NCBI GenBank assembly: GCA_015060455.1
Contig: SUYM01000004.1
Location: forward strand, 58,540-122,539
Reading direction: 5' to 3'
DNA from: Bacteroidales bacterium
GTDB lineage: Bacteria; Bacteroidota; Bacteroidia; Bacteroidales; UBA932
Length of the DNA stretch: 64,000 nucleotides
The number at the start of each line of letters is the position of its first letter. Position 1 is the stretch's first letter. The notes below the pieces were generated by a model that saw only the letters and a list, made by a program, of their open reading frames with translations, had not been told where the DNA came from and ran no database searches. Made by a program: the position numbers and the translations under genes. Shown in pieces: positions 6,440-14,994 of the stretch.

Positions 6440-7621
6440 ATGAAAAAATCAATCTTATGTTTTGCTGCGCTGCTCCTCGTGGCAGTTTCACTTTCGGCGA
6501 AGGAGCCGATGAAGCATCTGGCGGACAGGGTCTTTGAGGTGGCTCGCCAGCATTGTATCAAGATGGACGAGACTTTGGATGATACTACATTCCCGCGGTC
6601 CATAAAGAACGGCAAGTTCCGCACATCCATGGCATCATGGTGGTGCTCCGGATTCTATCCGGGAACGCTCTGGTATGTGTATATGTACACAGGCGACCAG
6701 CAGATAAAGGCTCTTGCCGAAAAGAACACCGACAAACTCTATGGCGAGTCTCAGATCATCAGAAACCATGATATCGGTTTTGTCATCAATTGCAGTTATG
6801 GCAATGCCTACCGCATAACCGGAGAGGAGAAATGGCGTCAGCCTATCATTGATGCTGCCCATCTGCTGTGTACGCGTTATAGTCCTGTTACCGGTGTGAC
6901 AAAGAGTTGGAACACCAGGAAGAAGAAAAATGCCCACATGCGTTTCCCTGTCATCATCGACAATATGATGAATCTTGAAATTCTTACACAGGCGCATAAA
7001 CTGTGTGGAGTGGATTCGCTTAAAGCAATTGCACTTTCGCATGCGGATACGACCATGAAACATCATTTCCGTCAGGACTACACTACATGGCATGTGGTTG
7101 ATTATGACCCGGTAAACGGAGGTGTGCGCGGAAAGCAGACGGCTCAGGGTTACTCTGATGATTCTGCATGGGCAAGAGGTCAGGCGTGGGCTGTATATGG
7201 ATATACGATGATGTTCCGCGAGGTGGGAGAGCAGCGTTATCTCGACCATGCAGAGAAGGTGGCGAAGATGCTTCTTGAAAGGTTGCCGGAGGATGGTATT
7301 CCATATTGGGACTTCGATGCTCCGGATATTCCGAATGCCTACCGAGACGCTTCGGCAGGTGCAATCATGGCTTCGGCCTTCCTTGAACTGGCCGATTATA
7401 CAAAGGACAGGAAACTCGCCAAGGCGTGCAGGAAGATGGCTCTGACACAGATACGCACGCTTGCATCTGACGAGTATCTCGCAAAGCCTGGCGAAAACTG
7501 CAATTTTGTCCTGAAACATAGCGTCGGTTCGCTTCCGTCTGGCAGCGAGGTGGATGTGCCTTTGACGTATGCTGACTACTACTATCTCGAAGCGTTGCTG
7601 AGATATTGCGGCAAGTTGTAA
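6440..7621 (+). CDS. GH88 family unsaturated glucuronyl hydrolase
   Basis: This is a 393-aa enzyme with an N-terminal Sec signal peptide (residues 1-20, ending SLSA-KE), so it probably acts in the periplasm. GH88 enzymes hydrate and release the 4,5-unsaturated uronic acid left at the non-reducing end by polysaccharide lyases. The (alpha/alpha)6-barrel hallmarks are present: SWWCSGFYPGTLWY (~66-79), HDIGF with catalytic Asp111, IIDNMMNLE with Asp174, and the aromatic-rich DDSAWARGQAWAVYGY. It lies alone between the tRNA and a terminator. The only lyase-like gene in the window is the BNR_4 lipoprotein at 19097, so the two may act in sequence on one uronic-acid glycan. Heparin, chondroitin and ulvan products are all possible substrates. 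Confidence 0.88.
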   Translation: MKKSILCFAALLLVAVSLSAKEPMKHLADRVFEVARQHCIKMDETLDDTTFPRSIKNGKFRTSMASWWCSGFYPGTLWYVYMYTGDQQIKALAEKNTDKLYGESQIIRNHDIGFVINCSYGNAYRITGEEKWRQPIIDAAHLLCTRYSPVTGVTKSWNTRKKKNAHMRFPVIIDNMMNLEILTQAHKLCGVDSLKAIALSHADTTMKHHFRQDYTTWHVVDYDPVNGGVRGKQTAQGYSDDSAWARGQAWAVYGYTMMFREVGEQRYLDHAEKVAKMLLERLPEDGIPYWDFDAPDIPNAYRDASAGAIMASAFLELADYTKDRKLAKACRKMALTQIRTLASDEYLAKPGENCNFVLKHSVGSLPSGSEVDVPLTYADYYYLEALLRYCGKL

Positions 7622-7652
7622 GAAGTCGATTTCTGCATATTTATTTGCATCA

Positions 7653-7674
7653 GACCCCCGAATTTTCGGGGGTC
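7653..7674 (+). terminator. Terminator after GH88 gene
   Basis: GACCCCCGAA with TTCGGGGGTC forms a compact GC-rich hairpin 31 bp after the stop codon, followed by TTGTTG. Confidence 0.8.
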
Positions 7675-7691
7675 TTGTTGTATCTGCGCCG

Positions 7692-7750
7692 ATTGTTCTA
7701 TCATCGCTCTGTTTCAGTTATTACGCATCCTGCCTTATTTCGTTAATTTG
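7692..7750 (+). promoter_or_regulatory. Conserved 59-bp promoter module of the GLUG operon
   Basis: Aligned without gaps to 17086-17144, 39 of 59 bases are identical by my count. The ends are best conserved: ATTGTTCTATcATCG at the 5' side and a TTAnTTTG -7-like element (TTAATTTG here) at the 3' side, with ATCCnGC in between. It starts 129 bp before the first ATG of the operon. It is probably a shared promoter plus activator site. Confidence 0.6.
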
Positions 7751-7820
7751 TTATCTGCAAATCCGGCTCCCTGAGCGGGCTGTTTTGCATGACTGCGATA
7801 ACTTAACAACTAATAACTTC

Positions 7821-7982
7821 ATGCTTATGAAAACCGATCAGAAGAGGGGCTATCTTGCTCCAAGGACCGACATCTACGGTCTTCGCTACGAGGGCGTTCT
7901 CTGCGAAAGTGTAGAGAAGAATTACGAAGAAAGTACCAACCAGGGGTACACTTCAAGTGATGATCTTTTTGAAATTTTTTAA
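7821..7982 (+). CDS. Small peptide heading the GLUG lipoprotein operon
   Basis: This is a 53-aa product (ATG at 7821, with a second ATG at 7827). The core is KRGYLAPRTDIYGLRYEGVL followed by CESVEKNYEES and the acidic end SSDDLFEIF. It has no signal peptide. Short proteins with a Y-x-x-P-x-T/E ... GVLC layout are common just before fimbrillin-like and other surface lipoprotein genes in Bacteroidales; their function is unknown. The stop is five bases before the ATG of the next gene, so the genes are translationally close. An upstream in-frame start at 7785 is possible but lies nearer the promoter module. Confidence 0.6.
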   Translation: MLMKTDQKRGYLAPRTDIYGLRYEGVLCESVEKNYEESTNQGYTSSDDLFEIF

Positions 7983-7986
7983 TCTG

Positions 7987-10188
7987 ATGACTATGAAGAA
8001 ATTTATATCGGCGGCTCTTGTCGTAGCGATGGCGGCCGCATCATGTGCAGACAAGCAGGATTTGGGAATCACCAACAATAATGATAATAATCCGGTTGAG
8101 CAGCCTGCCGGCGATGGCAGCAGGACTTTCTCGGCTGATTTTGCGGAACCTATAGCAAAGGCGACTCCGAACTATAATGAAAGCACACACGCCGTGACTG
8201 TGCTTTGGGAACAGAATGATAAAGTGGGTGTGTATGCAGCAGATGGCGCTCCGGCAGAATTTACCGCTCAGGCCCCAGGTGCGAGCACTACACTCAACGG
8301 CAATATTATAGAGGCGGATACTTACTATGCGATGTATCCTTACGATGCAGAGGCAACAATTGCTGCCGGTCAGATTTCGACAGCCCTGCCTGCGACTCAG
8401 ACAGCAACAGCAGACGCTTTCATGGCTCATCTTGCTGTGGCATCTACAAGCAGTTCATCGTTCAGTTTTATGAATGTCTGCGGTCTTGTGAGGGTTTATG
8501 TGGGTTGCGAGCATGTGACAAGAATCGAGTTCAAGGGTAATGCTGACGAGACTGTTGCAGGCGCAATCACAGTCAATGCGGCAACTGCTGAGTATGCCCT
8601 TGCGGCAGAGGGCGGAGAAAAGGTGATAACTGTTACCCCTCCTGCTGACGCCGCTACATTCGAGACAGGCGCATACTATTTCTCTGTCCTTCCTCAGAAA
8701 TTTTCGCAGGGCTTCACTGTGACTTATGAGACTGCTGACGGTTTCAAGGAACTTCGTCAGGCAGGCAACGTTACCATCCCACGCAGCAGCCTTGTTGTAG
8801 GTAAGGCGTTTACTGATATCCAGGGCGAAGGAACAGTGGATGATCCATTCGTCATCAAGACCGTTCATGACCTCTGCAACCTCAGTGCAGTGCTTTCGAC
8901 TGGGAATCCAAACTATGTCAAACTTGCGAACGATATCGACATGTCAGGTGTGACAACCTGGACTCCGATAAATAATGACCGTACTCTGGAAAATATTAAA
9001 GAAATTCATTTTGATGGAAAGAATCATACTATTTCCAATTTCAAGCCTACCAGCGTAACAGCGGGAATTGGTGGAGATCAGGCAAGTTTCTTCGGTATTT
9101 TATATGGTTCTTGCAGCAATCTGAATATTGTGGGGGCCAATATTGATCAACCAACGATGAGTACAACAGCTGTTTTGGCCGGAAGTGTTGGTTATAATGG
9201 AAGGGGGGATTTGGAGACAAATATTGAAAATGTTCATGTGTCGGGATCTGTTACAGCTAATAAGGTCGTTGCCGGATTTGCCGCAAACTTTAAGAATGCA
9301 AAATTTAAAAACTGTTCGGCAGATGTAGACGTCAAAGCGGCAGATAAGCATGTCGGGGGATTTGTTGCAAGATGTGATGACGCGGGTTGCACTGCTTATT
9401 TTGAAAACTGCTATGCGACGGGTAATGTTTCATCTACAGGCGACGGATCGTCTAAAGCTGCTTCAAGGTTCGTTGGAGGATTCTATGGCGGTAATGATAA
9501 GGATGCCAACATGACATTTACAAACTGCTATGCAACAGGTAATGTTGAAGGTGACTATCAGAATGGTGCATTCATCGCTTATCTAAATGGTGGTACTGTG
9601 ACTATAACGGATTGTTATGCAACAGGAAAAGTGACCTATCTTGCTGGAGGGAAAAGCGGAAGACATATAGGAGGTATCGTAGGAGTTACTAAAGGAAAGC
9701 TTAACATAACAAGATGCTATTTCGCAGGCTCTTTGGTGAGTGGTTTAGGCGAGGCTGTTGGAGGTGTTCTCGGATTAGCGGCGGCAAATTCAGAGGTGAC
9801 TATAAGTAACAGCTTCTCTATTGGCGATCTTACCGCGACAACAACAGATGTGGGTGGAATGATTGGAGATAATAAAGATTCTAAATCATTGACTATAGAA
9901 AACTGTTATGCATCAGGAACTCTTACTGGAGCTAATGCAGGAGGAATGATAGGCAAGAATACTAAAGCTGCGACAATTAAAGGCTGCAAACATTTTACAA
10001 ATGTAGAATTGCTTGTCGGTTCCATTATCGGTACCCTTACAGAAGAGGGCACTAACGCCAAACTTACTGCAGAGGAGGCTGCCAACTACGCAACAGCGTC
10101 AGCAATAGCCACACAACTGGGTTGGGACGGCACAACCACCTGGAACCTTACAGGCGCAACTCCTACTCTCAAATGCTTTGAAAACTAA
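7987..10188 (+). CDS. GLUG-repeat fimbrillin-like lipoprotein 1
   Basis: This 733-aa protein starts at 7987 (MTMKKFISAA, or the ATG at 7993). It has a lipoprotein signal ending AAASC, so it is anchored in the outer membrane and probably surface exposed. Residues ~35-285 resemble fimbrillin-like N-terminal domains (SADFAEPIAKAT, LWEQNDKVGVY, YAMYPYDAEA, YYFSVLPQKF). Residues ~300-690 hold GLUG-type repeats of ~25-40 residues with the NCYATGNV/GGxxG signature. The C-terminal LGWDGTTTWNLTGATPTLK is shared with the next gene. GLUG repeats form beta-helical adhesin-like structures in other bacteria; binding function here is inference. The repeat region is visibly more AT-rich than both ends. Confidence 0.8.
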   Translation: MTMKKFISAALVVAMAAASCADKQDLGITNNNDNNPVEQPAGDGSRTFSADFAEPIAKATPNYNESTHAVTVLWEQNDKVGVYAADGAPAEFTAQAPGASTTLNGNIIEADTYYAMYPYDAEATIAAGQISTALPATQTATADAFMAHLAVASTSSSSFSFMNVCGLVRVYVGCEHVTRIEFKGNADETVAGAITVNAATAEYALAAEGGEKVITVTPPADAATFETGAYYFSVLPQKFSQGFTVTYETADGFKELRQAGNVTIPRSSLVVGKAFTDIQGEGTVDDPFVIKTVHDLCNLSAVLSTGNPNYVKLANDIDMSGVTTWTPINNDRTLENIKEIHFDGKNHTISNFKPTSVTAGIGGDQASFFGILYGSCSNLNIVGANIDQPTMSTTAVLAGSVGYNGRGDLETNIENVHVSGSVTANKVVAGFAANFKNAKFKNCSADVDVKAADKHVGGFVARCDDAGCTAYFENCYATGNVSSTGDGSSKAASRFVGGFYGGNDKDANMTFTNCYATGNVEGDYQNGAFIAYLNGGTVTITDCYATGKVTYLAGGKSGRHIGGIVGVTKGKLNITRCYFAGSLVSGLGEAVGGVLGLAAANSEVTISNSFSIGDLTATTTDVGGMIGDNKDSKSLTIENCYASGTLTGANAGGMIGKNTKAATIKGCKHFTNVELLVGSIIGTLTEEGTNAKLTAEEAANYATASAIATQLGWDGTTTWNLTGATPTLKCFEN

Positions 10189-10197
10189 AGTCAACGT

Positions 10198-12333
10198 ATG
10201 AAAAAACTGATAACTATGACCCTCATCGCAGTGATGGGGGTTATGGCGTGTAAGAAAGAGGCTCCGGATTTTACGGACAACAGCACGCCGACCAATGGTG
10301 ATTACATTACGTTTACCGCAAATTTTGGTGAACTTGCATCCAAGACTGCTGCAACCTACGATGATGCTTCAAAGAAATTGACCCTCTCGTGGGAGGCTGG
10401 CGATCAGGTGGGAGTCTATTCTTCACAGACCCCGATTCTTTTCAAGGCTTCCGCTGCGGGTGCATCTACAACCTTGACTTCCAATGTAAAGGTGGCCAGT
10501 GCTTCAAGTTATTCGGCAGTCTTTCCATACATGACTGATGCCCTTATGGAAGATGGTGCGCTTGTCGCGACTGTCCCTTCCGAGCAGACAGCATCACCGG
10601 ACGAGCCTAAGTATCACATCGCTGTGGCCAAGACATCTTCCAATGCTTTTGCATTCAAGAATGTAACGGCTGCGGTGAGACTTGACGTCAAGGCGGAAAA
10701 CATTACAAAGATTGTAGTTTCCGGAAACAAGGGAGAAAATCTTGCAGGAAAAATCAGCGTGAACCCGGAGAATGCTTCAATTTCCGGAGTTACAGCAGGT
10801 GTGCCTGAGGTCGCTGTGGTGCCTGCGCCGGGCGCATCTGTCATCAATGCAGGAATATACTATGTTTCCATCATTCCTCAGACCCTGTCCGAGGGCTTTA
10901 CTGTGACATATCATTACGGTGCAAATTCGGACCGGCAGGAATCCACAGATCCTATCTATATGGACGGCAACACTCTCATCGTATGCGAAGGCTTCGGTAC
11001 GGCGGTTGAGGGTTCTCAGTCCAATCCGTTCACAGTCGGCTCTGTTGAGGATCTTAAAGGCCTGTCGGCGAAACTTGTCTCTAATCTTCCTAACTATGTC
11101 GTGATGACCAAGGATATAGACATGACAGGAGAGACTGCCTGGACTCCGATTTCAAACAGTCGTACTTCTGAAAATATTCCGGAAATTCATTTCGATGGAA
11201 AAGGTTACTCAATAAAGAATTTTGCTCCGACTTCGTGTACGGCTGCAGATGATGGCACTCAGGCCGGTTTCTTCGGAACGTTGTGTGGTTCTTGTAAGAA
11301 TGTGAATTTCACTGGTGTGGCAATGGCTGTGACTTCTAACACCGCCGGCGTGTTGGCTGGCTTCATCGGAGTTGAAGGCAGGGTTCAGACCTGGGTCAGC
11401 AATGTAAGTCTGTCCGGAACAATGGGCGGAAAAAAAGTCTCTGGCGGATTTTGCGGCACCATAACAAATGCGCTGGTTGAGAATTGTACGACTTCTTTGG
11501 TTATTACTGCGACAGATGCGGAATGTGGTGGATTTGCAGGACGACTTGCGTCTGATGTTAAGTTTGTAGGTTGTTCTGCAACAGGAAGTGTTACGGGAAC
11601 CAGGGCTGCCGGATGTTTTGCCGGAGGTTCAAATACAACAAGTAGTGCACCAGTAAATCCTGGAAAGATTGAGTTCGTGCGATGCGTTGCAACGGGTAAT
11701 GTTACGGGAACATATCAGTTGGGTGCGTTTGTCGGTCATATTCACACCGAGAACGTATCGATGACGGACTGCTATGCCACAGGTAATGTGACCACTACCG
11801 GAACCCAAGAGTCACGCGCAAAGCAGATCGGAGGACTCGTGGGTGTTAACTCCGGTGCGCAACTGAGTGTAGCAAACTGTTATTATAAAGGAAATATCAG
11901 CGGTGCATATATTGAGGCGGCTGGCATTCTGGGAGTGGATGCGTCAGGTAGTTCCAGAATCCAGAATTCTTTTGCTATCGTGGATATGACCTGTCATGCA
12001 AGCGCTTCCAAGCAGAATGGAGGAATAATCGGTTGTGCACGTGCGACATCTGCTGAGGTTACAAACTGTTATGCAGAAGGAACAATCACCTCGCAAGGTG
12101 CAATAGGTGCAATTATTGGCGAGGCGCAGACAACCTCTACCGTCAAGAACTGCAAGCATAACACGGAACTGAATGTGATCGGAGCAGAGACAGTCGCCGC
12201 AACTCAGCAGAACAACGCCAAGATTTCTGAGTCAGAGGCTGCCGATTATGCTACACCTTCGAAGATCGCCACAAAACTCGGCTGGAGCACAACCGTATGG
12301 GATCTTTCAGGCACCGCTCCGACACTTAAATAA
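10198..12333 (+). CDS. GLUG-repeat fimbrillin-like lipoprotein 2
   Basis: This 711-aa paralogue lies nine bases after gene 1. Its signal peptide ends in GVMACKKE (lipid anchor Cys18). The same N-terminal fimbrillin-like domain is present (TFTANFGELASKTAATY, LSWEAGDQVGVYS, FPYMTDALMED, YYVSIIPQTLSEGFTVTY). The GLUG section follows from about residue 300, with NCTTSLVI, GCSATGSVTG, RCVATGNVTG, DCYATGNVTT and NCYYKGNISG repeats, and it ends WDLSGTAPTLK. Length and order match gene 1 closely, so the pair arose by tandem duplication. It probably forms part of the same surface structure; no partner enzyme is in the operon. Confidence 0.8.
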   Translation: MKKLITMTLIAVMGVMACKKEAPDFTDNSTPTNGDYITFTANFGELASKTAATYDDASKKLTLSWEAGDQVGVYSSQTPILFKASAAGASTTLTSNVKVASASSYSAVFPYMTDALMEDGALVATVPSEQTASPDEPKYHIAVAKTSSNAFAFKNVTAAVRLDVKAENITKIVVSGNKGENLAGKISVNPENASISGVTAGVPEVAVVPAPGASVINAGIYYVSIIPQTLSEGFTVTYHYGANSDRQESTDPIYMDGNTLIVCEGFGTAVEGSQSNPFTVGSVEDLKGLSAKLVSNLPNYVVMTKDIDMTGETAWTPISNSRTSENIPEIHFDGKGYSIKNFAPTSCTAADDGTQAGFFGTLCGSCKNVNFTGVAMAVTSNTAGVLAGFIGVEGRVQTWVSNVSLSGTMGGKKVSGGFCGTITNALVENCTTSLVITATDAECGGFAGRLASDVKFVGCSATGSVTGTRAAGCFAGGSNTTSSAPVNPGKIEFVRCVATGNVTGTYQLGAFVGHIHTENVSMTDCYATGNVTTTGTQESRAKQIGGLVGVNSGAQLSVANCYYKGNISGAYIEAAGILGVDASGSSRIQNSFAIVDMTCHASASKQNGGIIGCARATSAEVTNCYAEGTITSQGAIGAIIGEAQTTSTVKNCKHNTELNVIGAETVAATQQNNAKISESEAADYATPSKIATKLGWSTTVWDLSGTAPTLK

Positions 12334-12344
12334 TAAAACAAGTA

Positions 12345-14912
12345 ATGAAGAGAATACTGTCAGTTTTGTCAGCACTTGCTATTGTCTCGTGCGTCAACGA
12401 AAAACATGATATACAGGAGCCGGGCGGTAGATTTGCCTTTACCGCCGGCTTTATCTCCGAGCAATTGCCTCAATCAAAGGTTTTTCTTGAACACAACTAT
12501 TATAAAAGTGAGTTGTATGTGTTGTGGGAGAAGGATGACCAGGTGAGTATCTTTGACGGAGTGAATAACGGATGCTTCATCTCTGACAGGGCAGGTCTAT
12601 CTACTTCATTAAGCATAGATCAGAACGCTGACTTCAACGAGGAGGCGGACAATTATTATGCACTGTTTCCGTATGATGAGGACGCTGCCTTTGCAGAAGA
12701 AAATGGGACAATGTATGTTTCCACTACGCTTCCGGCAGAGCAGACAGCCCGCAGGGACGCATTTTCGGCCCATCGTGCTATCGCAGCCTGTACTTCGGCG
12801 GACCAGAACCTTCAGTTCAGGAATGTGACTGCCGTCTTTAAGGCGACAATAACTACGGACGGTGTTTCAAGCATCACGTTCCAAGGAAAAAACGGAGAGG
12901 TCGTCGCGGGAGATATCAAGGTATCTTATAATGATGTCGATGATGTCGGTTATGTGGTTGTCGGCAATCCATCTACTACGGTTACTGTCCTTCCTGAGGA
13001 GGGTGATACTTTTGTTCCGGGAATCTACTATTTTACGATCTTGCCAGGCAGGTTTCAGCGTGGTTTTACAGTGACGGTCGATCTGTTTGATCAGAATCAG
13101 GCTGATATAGTCCGTGAGGTCAATGACGATGTTTCGATTCCACGCAGTTCGCTTTCAATAGGTCGCGTAATCGGTACTGAGGGAGATGGTACAGTAGAGG
13201 AACCATATCTGATCAAGAACAAGTATGATCTGGAAGGCCTTGCAACGATAGTGGCTGACGACCAGATTGATAATGAAACGATTACATATATCAGGATTGA
13301 CAATGACATCGATCTGGCCTCAATGGAAAACTGGACTCCTGTAAATAACAGCAGAAATCCGGAGCAGATTGCAAAGTTTGATATTGATGGCAATGACAGG
13401 ACTATATCCAATTTCCATCCTAAAAACTTTGAAAGGGGGACAGGTCTGGATAACAATAGCGGTCATGATCAGCCAAGTCTCTTTGGTATTGTATATGGTA
13501 ACGTTCGCGATTTGAATATTATTGATGCTGAACTGAATCTTGAAGACGAAGCCAGTACGGTCGGCATTCTTGCAGGCTGGATCGGATTCGAAGGCAAGGA
13601 GGCGACTGTGAGCAATGTGCATGTGCAAGGAACCTTGAAAGGCAAGAAGTGTGTGGGAGGATTGTCAGGAATGGTGCGCAATGCAGTAATCACTGACTGT
13701 ACAACAGATGTGAATGTCACTGCATCCGGCGAGCATGCATCCGGGTTCATTGCCCGATATTATGAGAATGTTCAGATAGTGAATTGCCACGCGGCAGGTA
13801 CTGTTGTCGGCACCCGAGGTGTCGGAGGTATCTTGGGCTTCAATGAAAGTGAGTCCGATACGGAAATAACGGTTACATCATGCAGTTCTACGTGTTCGAT
13901 CGACGGCAACTATCAGGTAGGTGGCCTTGTCGGACACACACTTTCTCCGCTGACCATCAGTTCCTGCTGGGTGAAGGCGGATGTGACGGCAACCGCCAGG
14001 AAGAAGGAAGGAGTTCTTAATCCCGGCAAGCAGGTCGGCGGTATTCTTGGGGTGGCGGCTGGGCAGGCTTCTGTAACAATCAGGCAGAATTACTACAGAG
14101 GAGATATAACTGCTGACGGATGTTTCATCGGTGGTATTCTGGGGTATGCTACGGGTCCTGTGATTATCGGAAACTGTCACTCGCACTGTAATATAGAAAA
14201 TACCGGAGCATATTTACTGTCGAAATCCAAGAATTATGATATGATAGGAGTGGGAGGAATTTTGGGCGGATCGGTCGGATCGTCGTTGAATATTGCAAAT
14301 TGTTTCGTTGATGAAGGAGAGATAAGCAGTAATGCCAAAGGAACGCTTACAGCGTCTCTTATGCCTGAAACATGGAGTGAGTGGGCAGAGTCAGTAGCCA
14401 ATAATAAACGTACAAGTTATTATTTAGGTGGGGGAGTCGGTGGTATTCTTGGTTTCGTCGGCACAGAGAGTGGTATCACCTTCAGTGGAAATATAAGTTT
14501 TATAACAAGTATTACCTGTAATCGTACGAGTGCGTTCGATCCGCCGTGTGCGCCTATAATAGGTTGTATATCCTCTGCTGCAGATTTTGCTGACAAAGGG
14601 AAAAACAGGTATTATCAAAGCCCTGATGATGTCCGAATGGTCCTGGAGGACGAAACAACCGGTTATCAGCCTCGGAATCTGAGTGAGTTGCCGGCGGGAA
14701 CGCTGACGGATAATATAGTAAATGCTTGCGACGGTGGTACAAATATAAATCAGTATTGCCTGTATAACCGACCGGTTTCGAATAATAATGACAACTCTCC
14801 TAGTGATGCTGCTAAAAACTCAAACTTTGTCACATGGAACACGGATATTTGGGACCTGTCTCAACACAAGCCGACCCTGATAGTTCATGAGGATGTATAT
14901 AATCAGGATTAA
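12345..14912 (+). CDS. GLUG-repeat fimbrillin-like lipoprotein 3
   Basis: This is the third and longest paralogue, 855 aa, 11 bases after gene 2. Its signal peptide ends in AIVSCVNE. The fimbrillin-like part is recognisable (LWEKDDQVSIFDG, YALFPYDEDA, YYFTILPGRFQRGFTVTV). The repeat section has GLUG-like units (GGLSGMV...DCTTDVNV, NCHAAGTVVG, GGILGFV) but they are more diverged and interrupted by a non-repetitive insert (~660-800). The end WDLSQHKPTLIVHED keeps the C-terminal signature with an extra tail. It closes the operon before a bidirectional terminator. It may be the anchor or tip subunit of an assembly, but that is only suggested by order and size. Confidence 0.78.
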   Translation: MKRILSVLSALAIVSCVNEKHDIQEPGGRFAFTAGFISEQLPQSKVFLEHNYYKSELYVLWEKDDQVSIFDGVNNGCFISDRAGLSTSLSIDQNADFNEEADNYYALFPYDEDAAFAEENGTMYVSTTLPAEQTARRDAFSAHRAIAACTSADQNLQFRNVTAVFKATITTDGVSSITFQGKNGEVVAGDIKVSYNDVDDVGYVVVGNPSTTVTVLPEEGDTFVPGIYYFTILPGRFQRGFTVTVDLFDQNQADIVREVNDDVSIPRSSLSIGRVIGTEGDGTVEEPYLIKNKYDLEGLATIVADDQIDNETITYIRIDNDIDLASMENWTPVNNSRNPEQIAKFDIDGNDRTISNFHPKNFERGTGLDNNSGHDQPSLFGIVYGNVRDLNIIDAELNLEDEASTVGILAGWIGFEGKEATVSNVHVQGTLKGKKCVGGLSGMVRNAVITDCTTDVNVTASGEHASGFIARYYENVQIVNCHAAGTVVGTRGVGGILGFNESESDTEITVTSCSSTCSIDGNYQVGGLVGHTLSPLTISSCWVKADVTATARKKEGVLNPGKQVGGILGVAAGQASVTIRQNYYRGDITADGCFIGGILGYATGPVIIGNCHSHCNIENTGAYLLSKSKNYDMIGVGGILGGSVGSSLNIANCFVDEGEISSNAKGTLTASLMPETWSEWAESVANNKRTSYYLGGGVGGILGFVGTESGITFSGNISFITSITCNRTSAFDPPCAPIIGCISSAADFADKGKNRYYQSPDDVRMVLEDETTGYQPRNLSELPAGTLTDNIVNACDGGTNINQYCLYNRPVSNNNDNSPSDAAKNSNFVTWNTDIWDLSQHKPTLIVHEDVYNQD

Positions 14913-14931
14913 CTGATTCTATATGAACAAC

Positions 14932-14965
14932 AAAGAAGGCCGTCCGAAAGGAGCGGCCTTCTTTT
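14932..14965. terminator. Bidirectional terminator between GLUG operon and phosphoesterase gene
   Basis: AAAGAAGGCCG and CGGCCTTCTTT form a perfect 11-bp stem (14932-14942/14954-14964) with A and T tracts on either side, between convergent genes. Confidence 0.85.
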
Positions 14966-14994
14966 GTGTCTTTCTAAGCGCGGTCGGATTGTTT

